Shown: positions 56,895-64,000 of the stretch, in pieces
Layout of the letters: every line of letters begins with the position of its first letter
How positions within the stretch are numbered: position 1 is the first letter of the stretch
DNA from: JACVRW01 sp963825345
Lineage (GTDB): Bacteria; Actinomycetota; Thermoleophilia; Solirubrobacterales; Thermoleophilaceae
Direction of reading: 5' to 3'
Assembly: GCA_963825345.1 (NCBI GenBank)
Contig: CAWGSQ010000010.1
Coordinates: 124,001 to 188,000, forward strand
Length of the DNA: 64,000 nt
Notes under the pieces: generated by a model
The model's database searches: none
What the model saw: only the letters and a program-made list of their open reading frames with translations
Told to the model about the DNA's origin: nothing
Position numbers and translations under genes: made by a program

Positions 56895-57778
56895 TGCGTG
56901 TCGGTATCCAGCTTCCCGAGGTCGAGCGCGAGGTTCGCTGGCCCGAGTACCTCGCGATGGCCCAAGCCGCTGAGGAGGTGGGCTTCGACTCGATCTGGCT
57001 CGGCGACCATCTGCTCTACCGCGACGACGGCCACGGCCGCGAGCGCGGACCCTGGGACGTGTGGACCCTGCTGGCTGCGCTCGCGGCCGGCACCGAGCGC
57101 GTGCAGCTCGGCCCGCTCGTGGCCTGCGCGGCGTTTCATCCGCCCGGCCTGATCGCGCGGATGGCCGCCGCGGTTGCCGACGTGAGCGGCGGACGCTTCG
57201 TACTTGGTCTCGGCGCAGGCTGGAGCGGGGACGAGTTCCGCGCCTTCGGCCTTCCCTTTGACCACCGGGTGTCCCGCTTCGAGGAGTCCTTCACGATCAT
57301 CAGGCGCCTGCTGGCCGGTGAGCGCGTCACGTTCGACGGCACCTATTGCCAGGCTGAGGACGCCGTCTTGCTCCCGGCGCCGCCACAGCCGCCACGGTTG
57401 ATGATCGGAAGCAACGGCCCGCGGATGCTGTCCATCGCGCTTCCGCACGTCGACGTCTGGAACAGCTGGTTCAGCGACTTCGGCAACAGCCCTGAGGCGT
57501 TCGCGGCCCTCAACGACCGCATCAGCGCTGCGGCGCAAGCGGCCGGACGCGATCCCTCGGAGATCGAGCGCAGCGCATGCGTGTTCGTCGCGCTCGAGGG
57601 CTCGGACGAGGAAAACGGGCGCTCGGCCGATGCACCGGCCCTCGAGGGACCGGCGAGCCAGATCGCCTCGAGCCTGAGCGCCTTCGCCGAGACCGGCGCC
57701 GACGAGGTGATCCTGGTGGTCAGCCCGATCACCGAGCGGTCGATACGCGAGCTGGCCGCAGTCCTGGCGCTGCTCTAG
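56894..57778 (+). CDS. LLM-class (F420-dependent-type) oxidoreductase
   Basis: 294 residues. MRVGIQLPEVEREVRWPEYL, then AQAAEEVGFDSIWLGDHLLY, GTERVQLGPLVACAAFHPPG and SGGRFVLGLGAGWSGDEFRA form the luciferase-like barrel; SNGPRMLSIALPHVDVWN and TGADEVILVVSP are later strands. The pattern is that of F420-dependent actinobacterial enzymes. Its ATG overlaps the Rrf2 stop, so both are one transcription unit. Substrate unknown. Confidence 0.87.
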   Translation: MRVGIQLPEVEREVRWPEYLAMAQAAEEVGFDSIWLGDHLLYRDDGHGRERGPWDVWTLLAALAAGTERVQLGPLVACAAFHPPGLIARMAAAVADVSGGRFVLGLGAGWSGDEFRAFGLPFDHRVSRFEESFTIIRRLLAGERVTFDGTYCQAEDAVLLPAPPQPPRLMIGSNGPRMLSIALPHVDVWNSWFSDFGNSPEAFAALNDRISAAAQAAGRDPSEIERSACVFVALEGSDEENGRSADAPALEGPASQIASSLSAFAETGADEVILVVSPITERSIRELAAVLALL

Positions 57779-57785
57779 CGCCGCC

Positions 57786-58703
57786 TCAGCGGTAGCCGTC
57801 GTCCCCCGCGGGCGCGCCCTCGCGCTCCACGACCTCGACCATGTAGCGCCAGCAGTCGGGCTGGGTCCCGTCGGTGTCGGTGAAGCCATACAGCTGCGCG
57901 AGCTCTCCGCTCGAGAGCGACTGCCCGTTCCAGCGCGATGCGTCGGGGTCGCCCGCCAGTGCGGCCACTGCGCGGCCGACGTACCGGGGCGACTCCGAGA
58001 TGCAGAAGTGCGGCGTGCGCTCGGTCGCGTCGCGCCAGTTCGACTCGCTCACGCTGTGGTGCTCGAGCATGAGCTCGGAGCGCATCCAGCCGGGCGTGAG
58101 CGCCACCGCGGTGCACTCGTGCGGGGCGAGCTCCTTCGCCAGCCCCCATGCCATCCGGGTGACCGACGTCTTCGCGAGGTCGTAGAACATCCCTACCCGG
58201 TAGTGGTCGGCGTTGTAGGCCGCGGTCCCGTCGGTCACCTCCACCACCAGCCCGCCGGGATTGCGCACCAAGAGCGGCAGCGCGTGGTGGCTTGTGATCA
58301 GATGGGTGTCGATCGCGAGCCGCAGCAGGCGCAGGCCGTTGTCGAGGTCGTGCTCCCACAGCGTCGACTTCCACTCGAAGAGGTGCTCCGAGCCCCAGAT
58401 GTCGTTCACCAGCACGTCGAGCCGGCCCTGCTCGGAGTCGATGCGCTCCACCAGGGTCGCCACCTGCGCGGGGTCGAGATGATCCACCGCCACGGCGATG
58501 CCCTGGCCGCCCGCCTCGGTCACGAGCTCGGCGGTCTCCTCGATCGTCTCGGGACGGTCGATCTCCGAGCGCCGCTCACGCGTGGTGCGCCCGGTCGCGT
58601 ACACGGTCGCACCCGCCTCGCCGAGCGCCACCGCGATGCCACGCCCGCCGCCCCGGGTGGCGCCGCTCACCAGCGCAACCTTCCCCTCCAACGATCCGCT
58701 CAT
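57786..58703 (-). CDS. SDR-family oxidoreductase
   Basis: 305 residues. ALVSGATRGGGRGIAVALGE is the NAD(P) site with one extra Gly, DVLVNDIWGSE takes the place of NNAG, and the active site is MFYDLAKTSVTRMAWGLAKE (Tyr and Lys present). The C-terminal extension (GQSLSSGELAQLYGFTDTDG, then WRYMVEVVERE) is characteristic of an actinobacterial and animal DHRS1-like subgroup. Its ATG overlaps the stop of the EamA gene upstream (ATGA). Confidence 0.87.
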   Translation of the reverse strand: MSGSLEGKVALVSGATRGGGRGIAVALGEAGATVYATGRTTRERRSEIDRPETIEETAELVTEAGGQGIAVAVDHLDPAQVATLVERIDSEQGRLDVLVNDIWGSEHLFEWKSTLWEHDLDNGLRLLRLAIDTHLITSHHALPLLVRNPGGLVVEVTDGTAAYNADHYRVGMFYDLAKTSVTRMAWGLAKELAPHECTAVALTPGWMRSELMLEHHSVSESNWRDATERTPHFCISESPRYVGRAVAALAGDPDASRWNGQSLSSGELAQLYGFTDTDGTQPDCWRYMVEVVEREGAPAGDDGYR

Positions 58704-59602
58704 GCCGCCGCTCCTCCGATCGCCTTGCGTGGACGGTAGCTCCCGAGCACCAGCACGGCAGCAATCACGAGCGCGCCGCCCACCAGCTGGAGCGTGCCGA
58801 GCAGTTCGCCGAACACGAGGAAGGCAAGCACCACCGTGACCACCGGCTCGACGGTGGAGAGGATCGAGGCAGTGGTGGGCCCAACCCGCTTCAGGCCGGC
58901 GAAGAAGAGACTCACCGCGGCGACCGTGGAGACCACGGCGATGCCGGCGAGCCAACCCCAGCCCTCGGCGGTGACATCGCCCGGATGCAGGTCGCCGATC
59001 GCGGCGGAGCCGAGCGTCAGGCTCACCGCGGCGCCCGTGCAGACGAGCGCGGAGAGAAGGCTCGGCCGCAGGCGGCCGGCGATCCCCTCGCTCACCAGGA
59101 TGTAGGTCGTGTAGATGACCGCGGCGGTGAGGGCCAGCGCCGTGCCGACCGGGTCGAGCGAACCGGCCTTGGCGCTTGCCAGGACCAGCACGAGGCCGCC
59201 GGAGGCGAGCGCGAGTGCGCCGAGTCGGCGCGAGTCGGCGCGCTCGCGGCCGAGCACGATCGCCGCGACGGCGACCATCCCGGGGAACGTGTAGAGGACG
59301 AGCGAGAGGAGCGATGCGTCGATCCGGTCAAGCGCCGCGAAGAAGCAGCCGGCCTGGGCGGCGTAGCCGGCCGCGCCGAGGGCAAGGGCGAGGGCGATGT
59401 CCCGGCGGCCCAGCGAGCGCAGCTCGCGCGCGGACCCGTCTGCGATGACCAGCGCCCAGAAGAGCAGCGCGGCGAGCGCGAAGCGAACGGCGAGCAGGGT
59501 GCCGACGGTCGCGCCGTTGTCGTAGGCGAGCTTGCCGAAGACGGCCATGGCACCGAAGCCGGCCGCGGAGCCGACGCATAGGAGTGTTCCGGTGGAGCGC
59601 AT
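58700..59602 (-). CDS. EamA-family (DMT superfamily) transporter
   Basis: 300 residues from ATG 59602 (AGGA 7 nt before it); ATG 59620 with a GATACT element 9 nt upstream is an alternative start. Ten hydrophobic helices in two EamA halves are visible, for example LLCVGSAAGFGAMAVFGKLA, LVLYTFPGMVAVAAIVLGRE, VGTALALTAAVIYTTYILVS and the second-half TASILSTVEPVVTVVLAFLV. It probably exports a small metabolite. Divergent from the LysR regulator, and first of the EamA-SDR unit. Confidence 0.88.
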   Translation of the reverse strand: MRSTGTLLCVGSAAGFGAMAVFGKLAYDNGATVGTLLAVRFALAALLFWALVIADGSARELRSLGRRDIALALALGAAGYAAQAGCFFAALDRIDASLLSLVLYTFPGMVAVAAIVLGRERADSRRLGALALASGGLVLVLASAKAGSLDPVGTALALTAAVIYTTYILVSEGIAGRLRPSLLSALVCTGAAVSLTLGSAAIGDLHPGDVTAEGWGWLAGIAVVSTVAAVSLFFAGLKRVGPTTASILSTVEPVVTVVLAFLVFGELLGTLQLVGGALVIAAVLVLGSYRPRKAIGGAAA

Positions 59603-59655
59603 GCGACGATCCTGCCGCATCCAAGCATCAGTATCGACTCCGATTTCTAGCGATA

Positions 59656-59678
59656 ATACGGTAGCGTTACTTCCGTAT
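59656..59678. promoter_or_regulatory. Inverted repeat ATACGG-N11-CCGTAT over the lysR start
   Basis: Perfect 6-bp arms, 11 nt apart; the right arm includes the first bases of the lysR ATG (59677), and TAGCGT (59662-59667), the likely lysR -10, lies in the spacer. LysR-type proteins commonly bind T-N11-A dyads in the shared region, so this is a good candidate for autorepression and control of the divergent EamA-SDR unit. Confidence 0.55.
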
Positions 59679-60606
59679 GCTCGAGCTCCGACGACTGCGA
59701 CTCCTGAGCGAGCTGCACGCGCGCGGCACGATCGCCGCGGTCGCGGATGCCCTCCAGTTCACGCCGTCGGCCGTCTCACAGCAGCTGGCGATGCTCGAGC
59801 GCGAGGCGGGCGTGCCGCTCATCGAACGGGCCGGCCGCGGCGTACGCCTCACCGACGCGGCGCTCGTGCTGGTTGAGCACGCGGAGGCGCTGCTTGAGCG
59901 GACGGCGTTGGCGGAGGCCGATCTGGCGGCGGCCGCTGGAACCGTGGCCGGCCGCGGCCGCATCGCCGGGTTCGAGTCGGTGGCGCTGCGGCTGGCGCTG
60001 CCGGCGATGGAGTCGCTGGCCCGGGAGGCGCCGCGGCTGCGCTGCGAGCTGATGGAGCTCGAGCCCGAGGAGGCCCTCCCCAAGCTGGCGTTGGGTGACA
60101 TCGACCTGGTGCTCGCGGACGAGTGGGAACACCAGCCGCAGAAGCTTCCCACCGGCGTGGAGCGCCACGACCTGCTGAGCGATCCGGTGCGCCTCGGGCT
60201 GCCGGCTCGCCACCCGGCCGCGCGCCGCCATCCCGACTCCGTACCGCTGGCCGAGCTGGCCGGCGAGCCCTGGACCACCGGGCACGCCGGACTGGGCTGG
60301 GACGAGATGACCCGGCGCACCTGCCAGGAGCTCGGGGGGTTCGAGCCAGACGTGCGCCACCGCACCAACGACGCCGCGATCAGCCTCGCGGTTGTGGCGA
60401 GCGGCCTGGCCGTGACGATGCTGCCCGACCTCGCCCTGCCCGACCATCACCCGGGCGTGAAGCTGCGCGACATCGCGGAGCGCGCCATGAGCCGCGCGAT
60501 CTTCGCTGCCACCCGCACCACCGACGCCGAGCGGCCGTCGACGCAGGCGCTGCTCGCCGCTGTGAGAGAGGCCGCGGCGCCGCTACGCCGGCGCTACGGC
60601 GCCTGA
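59677..60606 (+). CDS. LysR-family transcriptional regulator
   Basis: 309 residues. The HTH is LRLLSELHARGTIAAVADAL, FTPSAVSQQLAMLEREAGVP and the LysR signature LIERAGRGVRLTDAAL. The periplasmic-binding-like effector domain (about 90-290) contains GDIDLVLADEWEHQPQKLPT, RLGLPARHPAARRH and VVASGLAVTMLPDLALP. Divergent from an EamA transporter and an SDR, it most likely controls them. Its end overlaps the convergent membrane-protein gene by 24 nt. Confidence 0.93.
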   Translation: MLELRRLRLLSELHARGTIAAVADALQFTPSAVSQQLAMLEREAGVPLIERAGRGVRLTDAALVLVEHAEALLERTALAEADLAAAAGTVAGRGRIAGFESVALRLALPAMESLAREAPRLRCELMELEPEEALPKLALGDIDLVLADEWEHQPQKLPTGVERHDLLSDPVRLGLPARHPAARRHPDSVPLAELAGEPWTTGHAGLGWDEMTRRTCQELGGFEPDVRHRTNDAAISLAVVASGLAVTMLPDLALPDHHPGVKLRDIAERAMSRAIFAATRTTDAERPSTQALLAAVREAAAPLRRRYGA

Positions 60607-61245
60607 AACAGGCACGGCAGCTCTCGACACCTGTTCGCTCCGGGCCAACAGGGCCACCGCCGCTGCAAAGAAGCACAGGGCGACCGGGCCAACGGGTGGC
60701 GGGTGTGAGACCACCAGCATCGACAGCCCGAGCAACACCCAGGCAAGTGTCGGCGCCCCGGCGTTGCGGTATGCCACAGCGGCCGCGATCGTGGCCACGA
60801 CCCACGCAAGCCCTCCGACGAGGCCAACCACTCCAGCCTCGCCGATGATCGCACTGCTCCCAATGCTCTGGATGGTGTCCGCGACCGCCGGCTGCTGACC
60901 AACGGGCACATCGTTGCCGTGCTGGACCATGGTCCCGATCGCGAGCCCAATGACCGTCTCCCAGGCGGCGTACAGCACTACGAAGGGACCAATCGCCAGG
61001 CGACTGATCCTTGCGGCGGTTCCGGGCATGTCGCGCACCAGCAAGTAGAGCGCCGCTCCCATCAGTCCGATGAAGACCAGGGTGCCGACGTGGACCACCA
61101 TGTATGCCGTCACATTGTCGCGGAGATCCGCGTAGACGTGATCTGCATTCACATTCGGGTGGAACCACAACAGCACCGCCCAGGCGAGTGGAACCCCGAT
61201 CGTGAAAGCGACCACGGGGCGGGTGAAGCGGGCGGGCGAGTCCAT
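60583..61245 (-). CDS. Membrane protein of unknown function, about six helices
   Basis: 220 residues from ATG 61245, with AGGAGG upstream. Hydrophobic segments: VVAFTIGVPLAWAVLLWF, MVVHVGTLVFIGLMGAALYL, LAIGPFVVLYAAWETVIGLA, IIGEAGVVGLVGGLAWVVAT, LAWVLLGLSMLVVSHPPPVG and ALCFFAAAVALLA. The loop after the first helix (HPNVNADHVYADLRDNV) may face outside. No family is recognised. It stands alone between lysR and the sulfate transporter operon. Confidence 0.75.
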   Translation of the reverse strand: MDSPARFTRPVVAFTIGVPLAWAVLLWFHPNVNADHVYADLRDNVTAYMVVHVGTLVFIGLMGAALYLLVRDMPGTAARISRLAIGPFVVLYAAWETVIGLAIGTMVQHGNDVPVGQQPAVADTIQSIGSSAIIGEAGVVGLVGGLAWVVATIAAAVAYRNAGAPTLAWVLLGLSMLVVSHPPPVGPVALCFFAAAVALLARSEQVSRAAVPVSGAVAPA

Positions 61246-61292
61246 GAGGCCTCCTCTGGGCCAGGGGCTTCCTACCCTACGCCTCTGGGTGA

Positions 61293-62267
61293 CTAGGCGG
61301 GAACGGGCGCGTCTGACGGGGCTTCCGCCGGCGCGTTCGGGCGCAGCCAAACGATCTCGCTGTCGGTCAGCTCGAGCTCCTGAGCCTGTGCCTTGGTGAT
61401 CTGGACCCAGGTCTTCTCGCCGTGGCCGAGGCTCAGCTCCACACGCACCTCGAAGCCGAGGTGGATGATGCGGTCGATCATCGCCTCCTCCGCTCCGTCG
61501 GTCGGCTCGCGCAGGATCTCCACGTCGTGCGGGCGGATCCAGCGCCCGGACAGCTCGCTCACCGGTCCCACGAAGCCCATGACGAAGTCGTTCGCGGGCT
61601 GCTCGTAGAGGTCCTTCGGAGTGCCCACCTGCTCGATCCGGCCCTCGTTCAGCACCACGATCTGCTCGGCCACCTCCATGGCCTCCTCCTGGTCGTGCGT
61701 CACGAACACGGTGGTCACGTGCACCTCCTCGTGGAGGCGGCGCAGCCACGCGCGCAGCTCCTTGCGCACCGTGGCGTCGAGAGCGCCGAAGGGCTCGTCG
61801 AGCAGCAGCACGCGCGGCTGGACCGCGAGCGCGCGTGCGAGCGCCATGCGCTGGCGCTGGCCGCCCGAGAGCTGAGAGGGATAGCGGTGCGCGAAGCCGT
61901 CCAGGTGCACCAGCTTGAGGAGCTCGTCCACGCGGGCGTCGATCTCGTCCTTGTCGCGCTTGCGGATCGTGAGCCCGAAGGCCACGTTCTTCGCCACGGT
62001 CATGTGCTTGAAGGCGGCGTAGTGCTGGAAGACGAAGCCGACGTTGCGCCGCTGTGGAGGCTTCTGGGTGGCGTCCTCACCGGCGATGTCGACCCTGCCG
62101 CTGTCGGGGGTCTCGAGCCCCGCGATCACGCGCAGCAGCGTGGACTTGCCGCCGCCGCTGGGCCCGAGCAGTGCGGTGAGTGAACCGTCGCGAACCTCGA
62201 GCGACACGTCGTCGAGCGCCACGAACTCGCCGAAGCGCTTGGACACGGAATCAACGACGATGCTCAT
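61293..62267 (-). CDS. cysA: Sulfate/thiosulfate ABC transporter ATP-binding protein
   Basis: 324 residues. Walker A GPSGGGKSTLLRVIAGLE, Q loop FVFQHYAAFKHMTVAKNVAF, signature YPSQLSGGQRQRMALARAL, Walker B VLLLDEPFGALD and the H loop VTHDQEEAMEVAE. The YAAFKHMTV segment is that of CysA rather than other importers, and a C-terminal TOBE-type domain (about 240-315, RWIRPHDVEI) follows. It energises sulfate uptake. The ATG overlaps the cysW stop (ATGA). Confidence 0.94.
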   Translation of the reverse strand: MSIVVDSVSKRFGEFVALDDVSLEVRDGSLTALLGPSGGGKSTLLRVIAGLETPDSGRVDIAGEDATQKPPQRRNVGFVFQHYAAFKHMTVAKNVAFGLTIRKRDKDEIDARVDELLKLVHLDGFAHRYPSQLSGGQRQRMALARALAVQPRVLLLDEPFGALDATVRKELRAWLRRLHEEVHVTTVFVTHDQEEAMEVAEQIVVLNEGRIEQVGTPKDLYEQPANDFVMGFVGPVSELSGRWIRPHDVEILREPTDGAEEAMIDRIIHLGFEVRVELSLGHGEKTWVQITKAQAQELELTDSEIVWLRPNAPAEAPSDAPVPA

Positions 62268-63061
62268 CCCTGAGCCTCCTTGGGCTTGATCACGTTTATC
62301 GCGAGAAGCGTCACGAGCGCCAGCAGCGCGAGCACCACCGACGCGGCATATGCACCGGTCTCGTCAAACCGGTTGTAGCTGCCCTCCACGAACAGCGGGG
62401 CCGTCTCGGTCTGGCCGGACAGCTTGCCGGACACCACGCTCACCGCACCGAACTCGCCGAGCGCTCGCGCCGTGGTGAGCACGACGCCGTAGGCCACGCC
62501 CCAGCGGATCGCCGGGAGCGTGACTCGCCAGAAGGTCTGGAGTGGTCCGGCCCCGAGCGTGGCGGCGGCCTGTTCCTGCTCGGTGCCGATCTCGCGCAGC
62601 ACCGGGATCACCTCGCGCACCACGAACGGCAGCGAGACGAACATCGTCGCCAGGATCATCCCTGGCGTGGAGAAGATGATCTGGACCCCGTGGTCGGCGA
62701 ACCAGGGGCCCACCCAGCCATCGCGACGGCCGTAGACGAGCAGGAGCGCGAGGCCCACCACCACCGGCGAGACCGCGAACGGCAGGTCCACCAGTGCGTT
62801 GAACAGGGCGCGCCCGCGGAAGCGCTGGCGCACGATGGCGAACGCGGCGAGGATGCCGAAGATCGTGTTGAGCGGCACCGCCACGGCCACCATTACGAAC
62901 GTGAGCCAGAAGGCGTGCTGGGCCTCGGGCGTGGTCACGGCGTCCCAAGCTGCGCCGATCCCGTCCTGGAACGCGTTCACGAACACGAGCACCACAGGCA
63001 CGCCGAGCAGCAGCAGCAGGTAGCCAAGCGCGACGAAGCGGAGGGCGTACTTACTCTTCAT
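62264..63061 (-). CDS. cysW: Sulfate/thiosulfate ABC transporter permease CysW
   Basis: 265 residues with six membrane helices. PLNTIFGILAAFAIVRQRFR, VDLPFAVSPVVVGLALLLVY and the EAA-type loop AAATLGAGPLQTFWRVTLPA followed by RALGEFGAVSVVSGKLSGQT (the GEFGAVxVVSG signature of CysW) identify it. It pairs with CysT in the membrane channel. The start overlaps the cysT stop by 11 nt. Confidence 0.94.
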   Translation of the reverse strand: MKSKYALRFVALGYLLLLLGVPVVLVFVNAFQDGIGAAWDAVTTPEAQHAFWLTFVMVAVAVPLNTIFGILAAFAIVRQRFRGRALFNALVDLPFAVSPVVVGLALLLVYGRRDGWVGPWFADHGVQIIFSTPGMILATMFVSLPFVVREVIPVLREIGTEQEQAAATLGAGPLQTFWRVTLPAIRWGVAYGVVLTTARALGEFGAVSVVSGKLSGQTETAPLFVEGSYNRFDETGAYAASVVLALLALVTLLAINVIKPKEAQG

Positions 63062-63797
63062 GGCGCAGCGCCCGCTTCGAGAGCCATCCGAAGAGCAGCA
63101 GGACGACGAGGGACACCAGGAGCAGCAGTACTGATACGGCGGAGGCGCCCACCGGGTCGTCGCTCTCGACCCTGGCGAAGATGAACACGGACGCGGCCTG
63201 GGTCTTGAACGGGATATTGCCCGTGATCAGGACAAGCGACCCGAACTCGCCGACCGCGCGAGCGAACGCCAGGCCCGCTCCGGCGATGATGGCCGGAGCG
63301 AGGTTCGGCAGGATGATCCGCCGGAACACGGTGATCCGACTCGCGCCGAGCGACTCCGCCGCCTGCTCCATCTCGCGGTCCAGTTCGAGCAACACCGGCT
63401 GCACCGCGCGCACCACGAACGGCAGGGTCACGAACAGCAGCGCCATGACCACGGCCGCACGCGTGAACGCCACGTTCACGCCCACCGGGCTGTCCGGACC
63501 GTAGAGCGCGAGCAGCGTGAGTCCGGCGACGATCGTGGGCAGCGCGAACGGCAGGTCGATCAGAGAGTTCACGATGCCCTTGCCGGGGAACTCGTCGCGC
63601 ACGAGCACCCAGGCGATCAGCGTGCCGAATACGGCGTTGATGAGGACCACGATCACCGACGCGATCAGCGTCAGCTTCAGCGCCGCGACGGCCTGCGGGC
63701 TGCTGATCGCGCTCCAGAAGCTGTCGGTGCCGCTGTCGAGCGACTTCAGCACCACGGCCGCGAGCGGGATCAGCGCGACGATGCTCAGATACGACAT
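63051..63797 (-). CDS. cysT: Sulfate/thiosulfate ABC transporter permease CysT
   Basis: 248 residues from ATG 63797. LPFALPTIVAGLTLLALYGP, the EAA loop AAESLGASRITVFRRIILPN and ARAVGEFGSLVLITGNIPFK (GEFGSLVLI signature) are typical of CysT/CysU. Family members usually have some 15-25 more N-terminal residues. The frame is open upstream without ATG, GTG or TTG, and a CTG at 63848 would give RTQLPIPGAVLGRGIA before the present start, which matches the expected N-terminus. The true start may therefore be CTG 63848. Confidence 0.9.
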   Translation of the reverse strand: MSYLSIVALIPLAAVVLKSLDSGTDSFWSAISSPQAVAALKLTLIASVIVVLINAVFGTLIAWVLVRDEFPGKGIVNSLIDLPFALPTIVAGLTLLALYGPDSPVGVNVAFTRAAVVMALLFVTLPFVVRAVQPVLLELDREMEQAAESLGASRITVFRRIILPNLAPAIIAGAGLAFARAVGEFGSLVLITGNIPFKTQAASVFIFARVESDDPVGASAVSVLLLLVSLVVLLLFGWLSKRALRHEE

Positions 63798-63867
63798 GGC
63801 GATGCCGCGGCCAAGGACGGCTCCCGGAATGGGGAGCTGCGTCCTCAGGCCGACCGCCTGGGCTGCG

Positions 63868-64000
63868 CTAACTGCTCTCAGTGCTCTTCCCCTGAGACTG
63901 GAAGATCTCCGCCACCACGCCCTTCTCCGGATCGAAGAAGTCCGTGTTCACCTGGTCCCAACCGCCGAACTTCGTGATGTCGAACAGCTCCGCCGGCTCG
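63868..64000 (-). CDS. Sulfate-binding protein, C-terminal end (cut by the window edge)
   Basis: The last 43 codons of a leftward gene, ending at TAG 63868: EPAELFDITKFGGWDQVNTD, then FFDPEKGVVAEIFQSQGKST. The FxIDKFGGWxxVNxxFFDPExG ending is that of Sbp/CysP periplasmic sulfate or thiosulfate-binding proteins. It heads the sbp-cysT-cysW-cysA operon; cysT follows 20-70 nt later depending on its start. The rest of the gene lies outside the window. Confidence 0.9.
   Translation of the reverse strand, partial: EPAELFDITKFGGWDQVNTDFFDPEKGVVAEIFQSQGKSTESS

Overview
The window reads as chromosomal DNA of a GC-rich, high-coding-density actinobacterium, most probably of the Thermoleophilia/Solirubrobacterales type. 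This placement is inferred from gene content: two F420-type LLM oxidoreductases, a PGPGW membrane protein, an ECF sigma factor with a zinc-finger/membrane tail, stand-alone biotinyl protein, SCP2 and SDR families, many GTG/TTG starts, and widespread TANNNT elements 7-9 nt before start codons (leaderless transcription). No phage, plasmid, integrase, IS transposase, rRNA or CRISPR locus is visible. One tRNA (Pro, CGG) is present. Genes run in short operons on both strands, and no stretch above about 245 nt lacks a gene.

Layout. 0.1-3.8 kb: an SDR, then hmgA and hpd (tyrosine to homogentisate to maleylacetoacetate) with a divergent AsnC/Lrp regulator. 3.9-8.8 kb: a leftward operon of carotenoid oxygenase, DUF1707 membrane protein, SDR, GNAT and a lysine-free acidic protein, divergent from a PadR regulator and an MBL-fold hydrolase. 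8.8-15.6 kb: lytic transglycosylase, secreted alpha/beta-hydrolase, PlsC-type acyltransferase and glycerol kinase (leftward), then a 70-aa biotinyl protein coupled to a methylmalonyl-CoA-decarboxylase-like crotonase. 15.6-19 kb: cupin, RlmA-type methyltransferase, LLM oxidoreductase, GNAT, YciI and SRPBCC proteins. 19-31 kb: bioB-bioF-bioD, and bioA 7.6 kb further on, separated by a PGPGW protein, an S15-type hydrolase, a wrecked substrate-binding-protein gene, an acyl-CoA synthetase, a DUF4242 protein, a FAD oxidase and a membrane-fused spermidine-synthase-like protein.

31-41.9 kb: a frameshifted subtilase, rubredoxin, Nudix hydrolase, RTX-like protein, and a catabolic block (epimerase; Fe-alcohol dehydrogenase, SCP2 and acyl-CoA thioesterase leftward; Zn-alcohol dehydrogenase, 2-keto-4-pentenoate-hydratase-like enzyme and aldehyde dehydrogenase rightward), then a glucose/sorbosone dehydrogenase lipoprotein. 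41.9-49.4 kb: tRNA-Pro, a MEDS-HATPase regulator, a small unknown protein, the ECF sigma factor, a Nif3-like protein, a small HTH protein, a long-chain acyl-CoA synthetase, a membrane protein and a HisC-like aminotransferase. 49.5-64 kb: patatin phospholipase, frameshifted PBP4 (dacB), ligA-surE, truA with a methyltransferase, an Rrf2 regulator with a second LLM oxidoreductase, an SDR-EamA pair with a divergent LysR regulator, a membrane protein, and the sulfate ABC transporter operon (sbp-cysT-cysW-cysA), which runs off the right edge.

Main points beyond routine genes: (i) a family of GGGGTC-N-GACCCC palindromic repeats at two loci 18 kb apart, each starting exactly at a TAA stop codon; (ii) a substrate-binding-protein pseudogene whose missing middle segment is legible on the opposite strand, i.e. 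a micro-inversion; (iii) three single-base losses within about 45 bp of a subtilase gene and one frameshift in dacB; (iv) a sigma factor carrying its own zinc-finger/transmembrane tail; (v) a general leaderless-promoter pattern in which stop codons of upstream genes also serve as the first bases of the next gene's -10 element; (vi) several operator-like perfect palindromes next to AsnC, PadR, LysR and MEDS-type regulators. I did not find a clear novel defence or mobile system.
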